Positions 24,901 through 39,900 of a stretch of DNA of 57,337 bases are shown here, in pieces. The translations under genes were made by a program, and so were the position numbers. A model generated the notes under the pieces. The model saw nothing but the letters and a program-made list of their open reading frames with translations. It ran no database searches and had not been told where the DNA came from. The stretch is taken from NCBI GenBank assembly GCA_016188155.1, contig JACPIH010000011.1, forward strand, positions 1 through 57,337. Direction: 5' to 3'. Every line of letters starts with the position of its first letter. The stretch's first letter is position 1. The DNA comes from Candidatus Woesearchaeota archaeon. GTDB taxonomy: Archaea > Nanobdellota > Nanobdellia > Woesearchaeales > UBA10216.

Positions 24901-27900
24901 CGACGAAGTTAAAATTTGGAACAGAGTCCTGAACGATACTGAAATCAACGCTTCTTACCAGGCTGGCACTTATCGTTACACTAAGAACTTTACGGGCTTG
25001 AATGATGGCAATTATTCTTATTATGCTGCTGTTGTTGACTCTGCTGGAACTTTGGTTCAGACTGTTAACAGGACTGTTTACGTTGACACTGTTGGGCCAG
25101 CCATTTCGCTTATTGCGAACACTCCTGCCAATCAGAGTGTTCTCAGCAGCAATTACATCTTCATTAATACGTCTGAGAATGACGGCGGCAACGACCACAA
25201 CGAGCTTTCAGCCTTCATAGACTTCAACCGCAGCTTGGTTGGTTATTGGAGGTTTGAGGACGATGGGGACACAAACGCTTCGGATTTCACTAATAACAAC
25301 AACAACGGCACTTTGGTCGGGTTCGGCTGCACAAGCCTGAACTGCAACGCTTCATCAGGCTGGACCTCGGCTGGCAAAAGAGGAAAAGCATTAAACTTTG
25401 ATGGAGTAAATGATAGGGTACGTAATCCTGGTCTCTCAGGTTTGAGTGCAGATGCGATTACGATTGAAGCGTGGTTCTTTCGGAGGGAGAGCGGCGTTCG
25501 AATGCTCTTATCAAGAAACAGATTTAGTGCTAACGAATGGGATTTGTTCCCTAGTAGTTGGAGATTTAATAATGGCAGCACGACTAACCAATATGACACC
25601 GTTACTTCCGTACAAAACGATGTATGGAATCATCTCGTAGTTACTTATGATAAAAATGCTGGCGGGAATAACGTTAATGTTTACCTTAACGGAAAATTAG
25701 AGGTGTCTGGCGCAACAGGTGGTACGTTAGGCACTGGAGGAATTACCACTATTGGAAGCTTTCAGGATGGAACAACAGATTACTTCAGCGGTACCATTGA
25801 CGAGGTCAAAATCTGGAGCAGGGCTTTGTCCGCTCAGGAAATCAACTCCTCTTACCAGGCAGGCCAGTATAGGCTGTTTAGGAACTTTACTGGTTTGGCT
25901 GATGGTAATTACACTGCCAGGGCTTTTGTTGTTGACGCTGCTGGTAACATGAACGTGACTGATAACAGGACTTTCTCTGTGGATACTGTTGCCCCGACGA
26001 TTGCTTACATTTTCCCAACCGAGGCTAACAACTCTTTCGTTAATCGCAGCTTTACTGTTGTTAACACCACGGTTACCGAAACCGGTGAGAGCAGCGCGTT
26101 CATAAACTTTAACAATTCGCTGGTTGGTTATTGGAGGTTTGAGGATGACGGCGATACGAACGCGAGCGACTTTACCAGCAATAACAATAACGGCACTTTG
26201 CTTAACTTCAGCTGCACTGCTGCTGACTGCAACTTAACAGGCGGGTTAAGCGGCTTAGGTACTGGTTTTACTTCTGCTGGAAAAAGAGGAAAGGCTATGG
26301 CGTTTGACGGCGTGGACGACATAGTTAGGATTTCGGATAAAGACATCTTCACCTTTGGCGACGGCAGCAGTGTGGACAGCCCCTTCAGTCTCACGGCATG
26401 GATAAAAATCAATCCGGAGCTTGCTTTCAGGGTTATCGTTGCCAAAATGAACGCGCTAAGCAATGAGGAATGGGTTTTGCAGCTTAACACAAACAACAGC
26501 GTTAGCTTTGGCACCGCAGACCCAAGCGCATCAGCAAGGGCAACCGTAGTGAGCCCTGCCGTGCAGAACAACACGTGGCTTCACATAGCCGCAACTTACA
26601 ACGGAATAGGCGGGAGTAACGCGGCAGCAGGAATGAACTTATATGTAAATGGCGTGCCGCAAAACGTCAGAAACTCAACAGCAGATGGTTACGTTGCTAT
26701 GGAAAACCGTCCGTCTAACGTGGTTATCGGCTCTGAGGGGCTGCCGGCGGGAGGCAGTTTCTTCAACGGCACAATAGATGAAGTAATGATATGGAATAGG
26801 AACCTGTCAGCAGAGGAAATCAATGCTTCTTATCAGGCTGGCACTTACCGGCTGTTTAGGAACTTTTCGGGCTTGGCTGATGCTAATTATAGTTTTAACG
26901 TTTCTGTTGTTGATTGGGCTGGCACCATTTTTACGAATGTGACGAGGAACGTTATTATTGACACCACATTTCCGCTTATCAGCTACGGTTTGGGCAGTGA
27001 TGCTAACGGCACCAGCTTGGCAAGGAACTACATTCACTTGAACGTTACTGTTGATGAGCTTAATCCTAGGAATTTGACTGCTTTCTTGTTTAGTGGGGCA
27101 GCCATAATCGCTTCGCAGAACGTTTCCGTGAACAAGACTCCAAGCTCCAACAACGTAACTTTCCTGTCGGTCAGCGATGGTTACTACAACGTTTCTGTCT
27201 CGGTTAGGGATTTGGCTGATAATGTTAACACTACTCCGACTAACAGGAGCTTTACTGTTGATACTACTGTCCCGGTGTTGGCTTATGCTGCTCCTTCTTT
27301 TGCGAATGCTTCGTTTGTTAACGTGTCGTGGATTTTCCTGAACTTCAGCTTTACCGAGATTAACAATGGCACGCTGATGATTAGGAATGGCAGCACGAAC
27401 TGGACCAATGTTAACGCGAGTTCTGGATACTTCTTTTACAATTTCAGCCCGAGGGCGGATGGGAATTATACGTTCTTCGGCTGGATTAACGATAGCAGTG
27501 GGCAGGTTGCTCAGACTGTTAACAGGACTGTTTACGTTGACACTGTTGGGCCAGCCATTTCGCTTATTGCGAACACTCCTGCCAACCAGAGCGTTCTCAG
27601 CACCAACTACATTTTCGTCAACACCAGTGAGAATGATGCTGGCAGCGACCACAACGAGCTTTCAGCGTTCATAGACTTTAACAATTCTCTTGTGGGTTAT
27701 TGGAGGTTTGAGGACGACGGGGATACGAACGCTTCTGACTTCACGAGCTACAACAACAACGGCACTTTGGTTAACTTTGGCTGCACCACTTTGAACTGCA
27801 ACCTGACAGGAGGGGTGCGCGGCTTCGGCTCTGGGTTTACAAGCGCAGGCAGGCGCGGGAAAGCATTGAACTTTGATGGCCAAGGCAATGCCGTAAACGT

Positions 27901-30900
27901 GTCCGACAGCGCTTCCCTCAGCAGCTTCTCAACTTATTCACTGGAAGCCTGGATAAAGCCGCATGAAGGGACAAGCGGCAGAATTGTCAGGAAGGACGGC
28001 GAGTACGCCATATCGATTCTTGGCTACCCCTACCTGGCCAGCGAGCACAAAGCCGGTGCTGCTTGTGGTGGGGCATGGTCGAGCCTCTGGGACGATACAG
28101 CCTTGCAGCCGGACAGCTGGTATTACGTTGCTGTCACTTATAACGGCTCTAACAGGACCCTGTACGTTAACGGCAATTACGAGAACTCCTCGGCTGACAC
28201 CGGCTCATTGCCTGACTGCTCAACACCTCTAATGATTGGCAGCAGCCAGACTTTTTCAAGCGTTTTCAACGGCACAATTGATGAGGCTAAGGTCTGGAAC
28301 CGTGCTTTGTCTGCTGACGAAATCAATGCTTCTTATTCTGCTGGTGTTTACAGGCTGTTTAGGAACTTTACCGGTCTCAATGACGGTAACTATTCTTACA
28401 GGGCTTATGTTGTTGACGCTGCCGGCAACATGAACGTTACCGTGAACAGGACTTTTGCTGTTGATACTGTTGCTCCTACTATTGCTTACATTTTCCCAAC
28501 CGAGGCTAATAACTCTTTCGTTAATCGCAGCTTTACTGTCGTCAACACGACCGTGACCGAGTCTGGCGAGTCCAGCGCATTCATTAACTTTAACAACTCT
28601 CTCGTTGGCTATTGGAGGTTTGAGGACGATGCTGATACTAACGCGAGCGACTTTACCAGCAACAATAACAACGGCACTTTGGTCGGGTTTGGCTGCACTG
28701 CTGCTGACTGCAACCTGACTGGAGGGGCTGGTGGGGTTGCTTCCGGGTTTGTGAGCTCGGGTAAAAGAGGCAAAGGAATGGCGTTTGACGGTGTAGATGA
28801 TTATGTGGAGTTCGCCAATCAGTCAAGTTTGAATCTTACGGGGGCTTTGACAATAGAAGCTTGGGTTATGAAAATTGGCAGCCCAAGCAACGAAAGAGGT
28901 ATTGTAGCCAGGTATTGGAATTACGGGGCGTTTCCACTCAACAGAAGCTTTACTTTAGATGAACAAAGTAGCGGAGTGCCAATATTTTTAATATCACAGG
29001 ATGGCGCCATTAACAACAACACCGCAGCAACAACCACCCTCCAAAATAACACGTGGTATCACATCGCTGGCGTTTACGTTCCTTCCACGAGCATAAGCAT
29101 TTACGTTAATGGGGTTCTTGAAGGGAACAAAACCGCCGGAATTGCAAGCTCAATACTCAACAATCCAAAATCTCCTGTTAGGATTGGAGTAACCTTCGAT
29201 CCAGAAGTCGCTTCAAGATACTTCAACGGCTCGATTGACGAGGTCAAGATATGGAACAGGGCGCTGAACGAGTCAGAAATCAACGCTTCCTTCCAGGCTG
29301 GAACTTACCGTTTGTTCAGGAACTTTTCCGGCTTGCCTGATGCCAATTACAGCTTTAACGTTACTGTTGTTGACTGGGCTGGTAATTTGTTTACCAACAA
29401 AACGAGGAATGTGGTTGTTGACACCACGCTGCCGCTGATTAGCTTTGGTTTGGGCAGCGATGCCAACGGCACCAGCCTGGCTAGGAATTACATACATCTT
29501 AATGTTTCTGTTGTAGAGCTTTATGGCCATAATTTGACTGCTTTCCTGTTCAGCGGCTCTTCCATTATTGCTTCGCAGAACGTTTCTGTTAATACTACCC
29601 CGGCTTTCAACAATGTTACTTTCTTGTCCGTTGCAGACGGCTACTACAACATCTCAATCTCGGTGAGGGATTTGGCTGATAATGTCAACACCACACCAAC
29701 GAACAGGAGCTTTACTGTGGATACTACGCAGCCGTTGATTGATAATGGCAGTGGGATTAGTTCTCCTGGTTTTAGGAATGTTAATTGGGCATTCATAAAC
29801 TACTCCTTTACTGAAGTAAACAATGACACGATGTATATTCGCAATGGGACTGGCGGCATTGTGACCAACACTACGCCCAACAAAAACACAACTTACTTCT
29901 GGTACAACTTCACCAGCTTGGACAATGCGAACTACACGTTCTCGGGCTGGATTAATGACACAGCAGGCAGGCTCAACACTACAACCAACACGTCCATTGT
30001 TATAGATACTGTGTTCCCGACTGTTGATTTCGGCCTTGGAAGCGATGTTAACGGTAGTTCTGTTGCGAGGAACTACATACACCTTAACATAACAGTTACT
30101 GAGCTTTACGGGCACAACCTTACGGCTTCCCTCTTCAGCGGCACTACTCTCGTGGCTCTGCAGAACGTGAGTGTGAACACGACTCCGTACTTTAACAACG
30201 TCACCTTCCTCAGCGTGTCCGACGGTTATTACAACATTACCATCAAAGTAAAGGACATGGCCAACAACACCAACACATCTGTGAACAGGAGCATAACCGT
30301 TGACACTACTGCCCCCGTCTTGAATTACGCTGCTCCGAGCTTTGCCAACGCTTCTTTTGTTAATGTTTCGTGGATTTTCCTGAATTTCAGCTTTACTGAG
30401 ATTAATAATGGTACGTTGATGATTAGGAATGGGAGCACGAACTGGACTAACGTTAACGCGAGCTCAGGTTATTTCTTTTATAACTTCAGTCCGAGGGCGG
30501 ATGGCAATTATACGTTCTTCGGCTGGATGAATGACTCCTCGGGTGCTGTTGCCCAGACCGTGAACAGGACGATATTCATCGACACTGCGGGGCCTTTGAT
30601 AACTTATGAGGCAACGAGCTTTGCAAACGCTACATATAACAAGTTTGTAACGATAAACATAACAGCTAATGACACGGCCAATGACCACAACGAGCTGAGC
30701 GCGTTTGTGGACTTCAACGGCAGCCTGGTTGGTTACTGGCGCTTTGAGGACGACGGGGATACTAATGCGACAGACTTCACCAACAACAACAATAATGGCA
30801 CTTTGGTGAATTTCAGCTGCACGGCTCTGAACTGCAACCTGACTGGCGGCACTGGAGGAACAGGCTCGGGATGGACAAGCGCTGGCAAGAGGGGCAAGGC

Positions 30901-33900
30901 ACTCGTCTTTGACGGTAACAGGACTCATGTAGAAACTTCTGACATAAACGCGCTTGATGGCACATCCTCCTTGACGGTTGAAGCATGGGTCAGGCCAACC
31001 ATCCTGTTTGGAAGCGAGGCAATCGTTGCAAAATGGGATTACGATACTGACGCAAGCTTTGCGATGCAGCAGAACCCGGCAGGCGCCATTCAGGTTTTCA
31101 TCGCAGACTCATTAACAGACACTGGCGGCAACCGTGCGGTTACTGACAAAGTCGTCCTTAATGCCAGCACATGGACTTACGTGGCGTTTGTTTTTGACGG
31201 CACAGGCAGCGGCAATGCAGCCCGCCTGAAGATTTACGCAGATGGGGTTGCTGTTCCCATTACGTTTACCGGCACTATACCAGCAGCTACGACCTCCGGC
31301 AACACAGCTACCCTAAAGATAGGAAGGTTCGGAGGAACCTTGAACAGGTACTGGAATGGGACCATTGACGATGTCAAGGTCTGGAACAGGTCGTTATCCG
31401 CTGCCGAGATTAACGCTTCTTATCAGGCAGGAAATTACAGGCTGATTACGAACATCACAAGCAGCGACAGCAAGTATGCAAACGGCAACTTCACTTATTA
31501 TGCTGCGGTTGTTGACGCAGCAGGAAACATGAACCGCACAGAGACAAGGCTGGTTGTACTGGACAACACTGCTCCGGTCATTGCAGCGATCAGGACGTTC
31601 AGCAACGTGTCGGGCTTCTTCTTCCAGGCAACAAACACGACCTCTGCCGTTACAGCATACTTCAACTCGCTGGCAGCAGGGCAGAGCGGAGGCGCTGACT
31701 CTGGCGGCGGAGGCCAGGAAGCAATAGTGGAAGTGGCTTACACTGACCTTTACCGCAGCAGCCTGAGCGGAAACACAACATTCTCTGACACGCCATCAAA
31801 CATCACAAGGGCTGACCCGACAAGGGTTGCCTACACGATTGAAACCGGCTCTGGCAATGCTACCGCAGCGGTTTACGCCAATGATACGGCCAACAACACG
31901 GCAACGGCAACTGTCAGGTTTATTTTGGACATTAACGATACCGTAACCACTGACAACAGCAGCAGCAGCTTCACGTGGTTCAGCACTAACGTAACTATCA
32001 ATTTGACCGCAGTTGATGTCGCGAATGGCTCAGGGGCCAACAAGACGCTATACTGCACCTACACCTCTGGAACAACTTCTTGCACTCCAACCGTTGAGGT
32101 CGCTAACCCCACAGACTTCAGGCTGCCTATCAACTGCAGCACAGGCAGCAGCTGCACGATAAGAGTCAGGTATTACAGCATTGACAACGTCAGCAACAAC
32201 GAAAGCGGAGGAGCCAATGGAGGCCAGATTAGGGAGTCAAACACAGTAAACATCGCTACTGGTGGCTCTGACGTGCAGGACTCGCTCGTGAATAATTCAG
32301 TCATAACGAACGCGTCGTTCGTGAGGCAGAGCAACATTACCAACAGCATGGTCAACGGCTGCAGGGTTACCGGCTCAATAATTACAAGGTCGTGGATGTT
32401 CAGGCAGGCCGACACCCGCTTCAACTGCAGCATAAGCGACTCAGTGGTTATCGATTCCAACCTGACATCCGCAGTGGTTGAGAAGCGCAGCTACATTGAC
32501 CCAAGCACGATTGTCGACTCAGTAATAACAAACAGCTCAATACGAAACTCAACAGTCAACTACAGCAGGGTTGACAGCAGCATATTCTGCGGCAACTTCA
32601 CGCTCTGGTCAGCTGATGTGCTGAACAACGTGCTTGTTTCAGGAAGGCTGGAGTTCAACGACACAGTTTACTTCGGCCCGGTGAGCCTGAACAGCATATG
32701 CGGCCTGGTTGCGCCTTCACCGGTTGGCACTTTGGCAGCTGAGCCGTCAATAGTCAACGACAGCAGCAGCGTGGTGTTCAAGTACTCTGCAACTGCTTTG
32801 GGCTATACTGTTACCATCGGAAGCAACGAGCTTGTTAAGCTTGACAACACCAGCACCAAGTCAATAACGCTTAACGACAACGGCACCTCTCCTGACCTTG
32901 TTGCCAACGACGCTGTCTATTCCGGGAACTACAGCATCAGCGCTTTGAACAACGAGAGCGATGGCAACAAGACGATAGTCGCCCAGGTGAATGACAACAT
33001 TGGCAACAACTGGACAGTCAACACCAGCGTGACCCTTGACAACACCCCGCCTTCTGCCGCGATTGTAATCAATAGCAATAACCTGAACACCACTTCAGCT
33101 GTTGTTACCCTGAACATTACATCCAGCGACGCCACTGCGGGAGTTAAAGATTGCAGGTTTGCAAATGAGGACAGGATTTTCGGCAGCTATGAGCAGTGCA
33201 CCATTGTGAAGACCTGGACTTTAAGCAGCGGCTCGGGCCTGAAGACTGTGGTGGTTGAAGTGAGGGACAAGGCTGGCAACTTTAACGAGACCAACGACAC
33301 CATAACGCTGCTGGGGATAGGTACAGTGATAGTCTCGCCCCAGAGCGGTGAGATAGTCAAGGGCTCCAAGCTCGTCATCGTCTCTGCGCCTGACTCGGCC
33401 ACGTGGGTGACGTTCAACATTACAAACGCAACCAACTCTGGCCACACGTGGAACCTTGCAGGCACTGCAAACCAGATAACCAATGATACTACCCCAAGTG
33501 ATGGCTTTAGTCAGACGTGGACAACGACAGCAACAGCATTTGCAAACGAGTCAAAGTTCAACCTCACTGTCATTAGCTACGACGCTTCAGGCAACCAGCT
33601 GAGCAACGACACCAAAGGCAACATAGAAGTTGACAATAACCCGCCGACTGTTACTTTGGATGTGCCGAATGCCAACGGGCTTTACCACGGCGTGGTTGCT
33701 GTGAACGCCTCTGCCTCTTCAGACACCTCAAAGGTCAGGTTTGAATACCGCAGGGGGACCGGTGACTGGACTGTGATTGGCGAGGCAGTTACTCCACCGT
33801 TCAAGGTTGACTGGAGCACCACTGGCTTGTCTGATGGCACGAACTACGAGGTCAGGGCTAACGCAACTGATGATGCAGGGAACTCGGCTAATGTCAGCAA

Positions 33901-36900
33901 CGCCAATATTGAGGTTGATAATACTGCGCCAACGATTACGATTGTCAATCCTACCGCCGGCACTGAGGTCTCGGGAACATTCAACATTACCTTTACGATA
34001 CTTGGCACAGTCCACGACACAGAGATTCAGTTTGATGGCGGGGCATGGGCTACTGCTAATGACAAGACCTACCACCTGTGGGATACAACCGCTTACACAG
34101 ACACCACCCACGCCATAAGGGTAAGGGTTAATGACTCTGTGAACAATACCGGCTACAGCGACATAAGGTTGGTTACTGTTGACAACGGAGGAGCGCCTGT
34201 AATCCTTCTTGAGCCGGCTTCCAGCGGCTACAAGTCCGGCAACGTTGACATCACAGTCAGCGGCCCGGGCACGACATTCAACGTTACCTTTAACGTCAGC
34301 AACTCAACCGGCTACTTCAACACCTCAGGCACTGAAAACGTCGTTACCCTTGACAACGTAAGCGGTGACGGATGGTCGGCAGTGTGGGCAACGGGAGGGT
34401 TTGCCGAGGACAGCATTTACACTATTACAGTCAGGGCTTACAGCGCCAGCAACGCCCTGCTGGGAACAGACACGGCAGTCAGCATTGAAGTTGATAACCT
34501 CATACCTGCAAACGTGACACGCATCAATATAACCGACTCTCCGACAGACCTTGACGGCAACCTGGTTATCAACTGGACATCAACATCAAGCGCTGACCTT
34601 GACCACTACAACCTGTACAGGTCACAGACAAGAGGCTTTAACATAAGCACTGGCTCATTGCTGAAGAGCGTGGCTGGCAACACCACAACAGACAATGTTC
34701 CGGCTGGAGTTTGGTTCTACAAAGTAACTGCTGTTGATAACGTCGGAAGGGAAAGCAATGCGAGCATAGAAGCTAACACGACCATCGACATCGTAGGCCC
34801 AACAGGCACCATGGACATCAATGCGACATACGCCAGGGACAACGACACAATAAAGTTCATTTACACGGGCTCGGCAACAGGCTTCACCGCAATCGTAAAC
34901 GCATCTGAGATGCAAAAGCTGGACGCCAGGGTCCTGCACGGCTTCGAGACCTTGTGGGAGACTTCAAACAACAACAGCCTGAACATGACCCTGAACAGCA
35001 CAACAACCAAGGCTGGCAGCTTCAGCAACCAGCTCAGGACTAACGAGTCAGGCGCCTTGGGCCAGAACATAACAGTTGACTTATCCGCAGGAGGTGCTGT
35101 TAACCTCAGCAGGTACAACAGGCTTCTGTTGTGGGTGCAGGCGAACACCACTGGCAGCCTGTTCAACCTCACGTTTGGCAAGGACAACTACACAGACTTC
35201 AACTTTACCATTACCGTAAACACTGCCAACGCCTGGGAGCAGAAGATAATTGACATATCAACCATACCTGTGCTTAACCGCAGTTCTGTAAGGTACCTGA
35301 TGTTTAACGTAACAACCACCCAGCCGTTCAGGGCGTTGCTTGACGGCTTGGAAGCCAGCAACCAGATAAGCTTGGTCGACGACGGCACAGGAGGGGATGC
35401 TGTTGCGAACGACGCGAGTTACACTGGCGTTTACAACATAACATCTGATAACAACTTAACCGATGGAGCCAAGACAATCAGGGCTTTGATTGACGACGGC
35501 TCTGGCAACTTCCTCGCCCCTCAGGACACGATAACCCTTGACGGCACGCCGCCCAACGGCACTGTGCTGATAAACGAGGGCGACCTGTTCACCATTACGA
35601 GGACAGTGACGCTTAACCTTACGTTTGTTGACGCCACTTCAGGGGTTAAGGACTGCAGGTTCAGCAACACTGAGCCGTTGACTTCGAGTTATGAAAGCTG
35701 CCAGGTGCTCAAGGTATGGACCACCACGACCGGCGGGGGCACAAAGACAGTTTACTTTGAAGTGAGGGACCAGGCTGGCAACATAAACGTGAGCATAGAC
35801 ACGATAACCCTTGACGTGAGCGTCCCAGCAATGGCAATAACTTACCCGTTGCCAGGGGCAATTGTCAACGGCAGCATTAACGTCACTTTCACTGGGGCAG
35901 AAAGTACGCAGCCGCAGATAAGCTTTGACGGCGGCAACTGGACGAACACAACAGCATCCACTTATCATTTCTGGAACACCACAAACCTTTCAGAAGGCAC
36001 CCATGGCATAAGGGTCAGGGACACCGATGCAGCTGGGAACATAGGTTACTCTGAGACGCTGCTGGTTACTGTTGACAACATTCCTGGAGTGGTTACGTTT
36101 GTGCAGCCTGGCAGCAGCCAGGTGCTCACCGGGAATGTGACAGTCATTGCTGTTGCTCCTGACAACACGGTCAACATGAGCTTCTGGATATTCAACACTA
36201 CTTCAGGAAGGAGCGTTCAGGTTTACAACGACACGCTTGTTGCTGACGGCTGGAACTTCAGCCTCCAGACAGCGCAGTTTGAGGATGGCGCCTGGGACCT
36301 TTATGTAAATGCTACTGACAGCTTTGGCAGGATGTTTGACACTGCTTCTGTGCACGGCTTGAGGTTTGACAACAACGTGCCAACAGTGAGCTTGGCAACG
36401 CCCGCCAATGGCGCAACGGTAAGGGGCACTGTGATAATCAACGCGACAGCAAGCTCTGATGTCAAGCAGGTCATGTTTGAGTACAGCAACAACTCAGGCA
36501 CTGACTGGCAGCCGATAGGGATTGACTTCAGCCCATCTGCAGGATGGACGTTTGCGTGGTATACCGTTGCACTGAACGACGCCTCAACTTACAGGGTCAA
36601 GGCCAACGCTACCGACTACGCGGGCCTTTCTGCAATTGGCCAGAACACTGCTGACTTCACCATTGACAACACCGCTCCGACCATAACCATAACCACTCCT
36701 GCGCCCGGAAGCTACGTTAACGGGACCACCACCATCAACTTTACCGGCAACGCTTCCCCAACTTCTGAGCTCAGCATTGACGGAGCATCATGGACTAACA
36801 TTACGAACTCAACATCGTTTGCGTGGAACACCGCAGCTTACAACGACGGTACGCACACACTGCAGGTCAGGAATAACGACTCGGCTGGCAACACCGGCTT

Positions 36901-39900
36901 AAGCGGCACTGTAGCTGTGATTGTTGACAACACCAGGCCAACAGTCGTTATAATAAGCCCGCTAAGCAACACAACGATAAAGGGCAACGTTACAGTGCTG
37001 GTCTCGACCTATTTTGACACTGCAAGGCTTGACTTCTACGTTGACAACAACACAGGCTCTGGCTGGGTTTTGAGGAGGTCTGACACCAACAAGGCTGACG
37101 GCTGGGACTTCGCCTGGGACACAGCGCTTGATTGTGCCACAACAGGAGAGTGCACGGGCGTGAGGCTGAGGGTTAACTCGACAGACGCGGCTAATTTGAC
37201 AAGCAACTTTACAGTAAGCGGGTTGGAGATAGACAATACAGCCCCAACAGTTACGCTGCTCTACCCACCCGACAGTGCAACGATTAGGGGAGTTATTATC
37301 GCCAGTGCTACCGGCAGCAATGACACGAGGCAGGTTGTGTTTGAGTACAGCCCTGACTCGGGCTCCACATGGTACACCATCGGCACTGACCCGAGCTCTG
37401 CCAGCGGCTGGAACATTACCTGGGACACGAGGCAGGTTGCTGATGCCGCAACTTATCGTGTCAGGGCAAACGCTACAGACAACGCAGGACTTTCAGCAGC
37501 TGTGCAGAACACTGCTGACTTTACCATTGACAATGTTGAGGCGGCAACGACAATAATTAGCCCGAAGGCCGGCACGGTTGTTTCAGGCAACTTTACTGTT
37601 ACGGCCATTGCCCCTGACAGCACGTTCTATGTCCTGTTCAGGGTGTTTAACGGCTCTGGCAATTTCAGCTTTAACGGCAGCGGCAGTGCTGGTTTCACTA
37701 ATGACAGCTCTCCTGCTGACGGCTGGTCTGCGAAGTGGAACACCACGGCATTCACTGATGGGCTGTACAACCTGTCAGCTGCTTCGTATGATGTTAATGG
37801 CAACTACATCAGCAACGGTACCGAGCTTGGCATCAGGGTTGACAACAACGCCCCAACTGCTCCAACGCTGAGCGCCCTGCCAACATTTGACACAGACGGC
37901 GTGGTTGTGCTGGAGTGGAGCAACGTTACAGCTTCAACCGCTGACGTGATTTATTACAACGTGTACCGCTCAACAAATGTAAGCTTTGCACTCTCAACAG
38001 CTACAAAGATTAAGAACGTCAGCAGTAACTTTAACACCACAACAGACTTCCCGGGCGTTAATGCCAAGTATTATTATAAGGTTACTGCTGTCGACAATGC
38101 GCTGTTTGAGTCTGCAGCGAGCAATGAGGCCAACACGACCGTTTCTGTTACAGCTGCTGGCGCGCTTGTGGGAACCTTATCTGTTAATGACACAATCGTG
38201 AAGGATGCCGACGCTGTTGTGTTTAGCTATTCGAGCAGCGCAACCGACCTCAACGTCACTATAAACACGACTGAGATGCAGCGGCTTGACAACTCCACCA
38301 GGGCCGACCTGAGGCTACAGGATGGTGGGGCGCCTCCAGACAGGGTAGCTGACGATGGAGTCTATGCAGCATTGTTCACGATTTCAACGGACAACAACCA
38401 GAGCGATGGTAACGTCCAGCTCAGGGCCATAGTTAACGACTCTGCCAACAACCAGTTCCTGCCCACGATCAACATTACCCTGGACAATGCAAGGCCTAAT
38501 GCTTCGTTGCAGATAAACAACAACCTTGGCATTACCTCTTCAAGGGAGGTTACGCTGCAGGTCAGGTTTAACGACACCTTTGGCATCCAGAAGTGCAGGT
38601 TTGCAAATGAGGACAGGGACTTTGACGACTGGGAGGGCTGCACTTCAACAAAAGCTTGGAGGCTGTCTGCCACTGATGGGCTAAAGACTGTTGTTGTGCA
38701 GGTAGCCGATAACGCCGAGAACGTGAATGAGACCAACGACACAATAACGTTGACAACAGTAGCTGCTACAACAATAATTACGCCTAGAAGCTACAGCGTG
38801 GTGTCAGGCAACTTTACAGTAATTGCTGTTGCCCCGCCAACGACGGGCTTTGTGCTCTTCAGCGTGTTTAACGGCTCTGGCAATTTCAGCTTTAACGGCA
38901 GCGGCAGTGCTGGTTTCACTAATGACAGCACGCCTGCTGACGGCTGGTCCGCGAGGTGGAACACCACTGCGTTTAGCGACGGCCTGTACAACCTCTCGGC
39001 GGTTTCCTACGACGTTAACGGCAACTACATCAGCAACGGCACTGAGCTTGACATCCGCGTAGACAACAACGCCCCAGCAGCAGTAACCCTGACGGCATTG
39101 CCTGCCTACTTCAACAAGAACATAATTGCGCTGAACTGGAGCCCAAGCACGAGCTCTGACGTTGCCTGGTATAACGTGTACAGGTCGAACAACATCAGCT
39201 TTGTGCTGAGCAGTGGGGCATTGCTTAAGAACGTCAGCACTAACATCACTTTCGATGTTGTGCTTGACGGCCAGTGGTTCTACAAGGTAACGGCTGTTGA
39301 TGCTTCCGGGAGGGAAAGCGCTGCGAGCAACGAAGTAAACGTTACAGTCGTAACCGGAGCTCCTCCGAGCGAGATTTTTGGCACACTCGCTGTTAATGAT
39401 TCGATAGTCAACAATGGCAGCTCGCTGCTGTTTACGTTTGCAGGAAGCGCGACTAACCTTAACGTCACCATAAACCAGTCAGAGATGCAGAAGCTCGACA
39501 ACACCTCAGGAGCACTGCAGCTCAACGACTCAGGCATTAATGGCGATTACCTCGTGGATGATGCAACTTACTCTGCAATTTACGCCATAAGCATGCTCAA
39601 CAACGAGAGCGATGGAATGAAGCAGCTAATTGCCAGGGCTACTGACATTGCTGGCAACCTGTTCATGCCTGCTGTTAACATCACTCTGGACAACACAAGA
39701 CCAAATGCAACGATAAGCATCTTCGGCATCAGCCCTGCCGGCTTTACCAATGTCAGCACCGAGTACACATTCAGCAGGGCAGTTACTTTGGTTATGGCGT
39801 TTAACGACACGGCAGGTAACACAGTGAGTGGCTCAGAAGGCGTTGACAGCTGCAGGTTTGCCAGCGAGAACCTAGTATTCAGTGGCTGGGAAGTATGCCA

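Noticed and set aside
26807-27652. A 281-codon minus-strand open frame inside the giant gene
   Set aside because: It mirrors repetitive Ig-like coding sequence; similar antisense frames recur at equivalent places in other repeats, as expected from codon bias.
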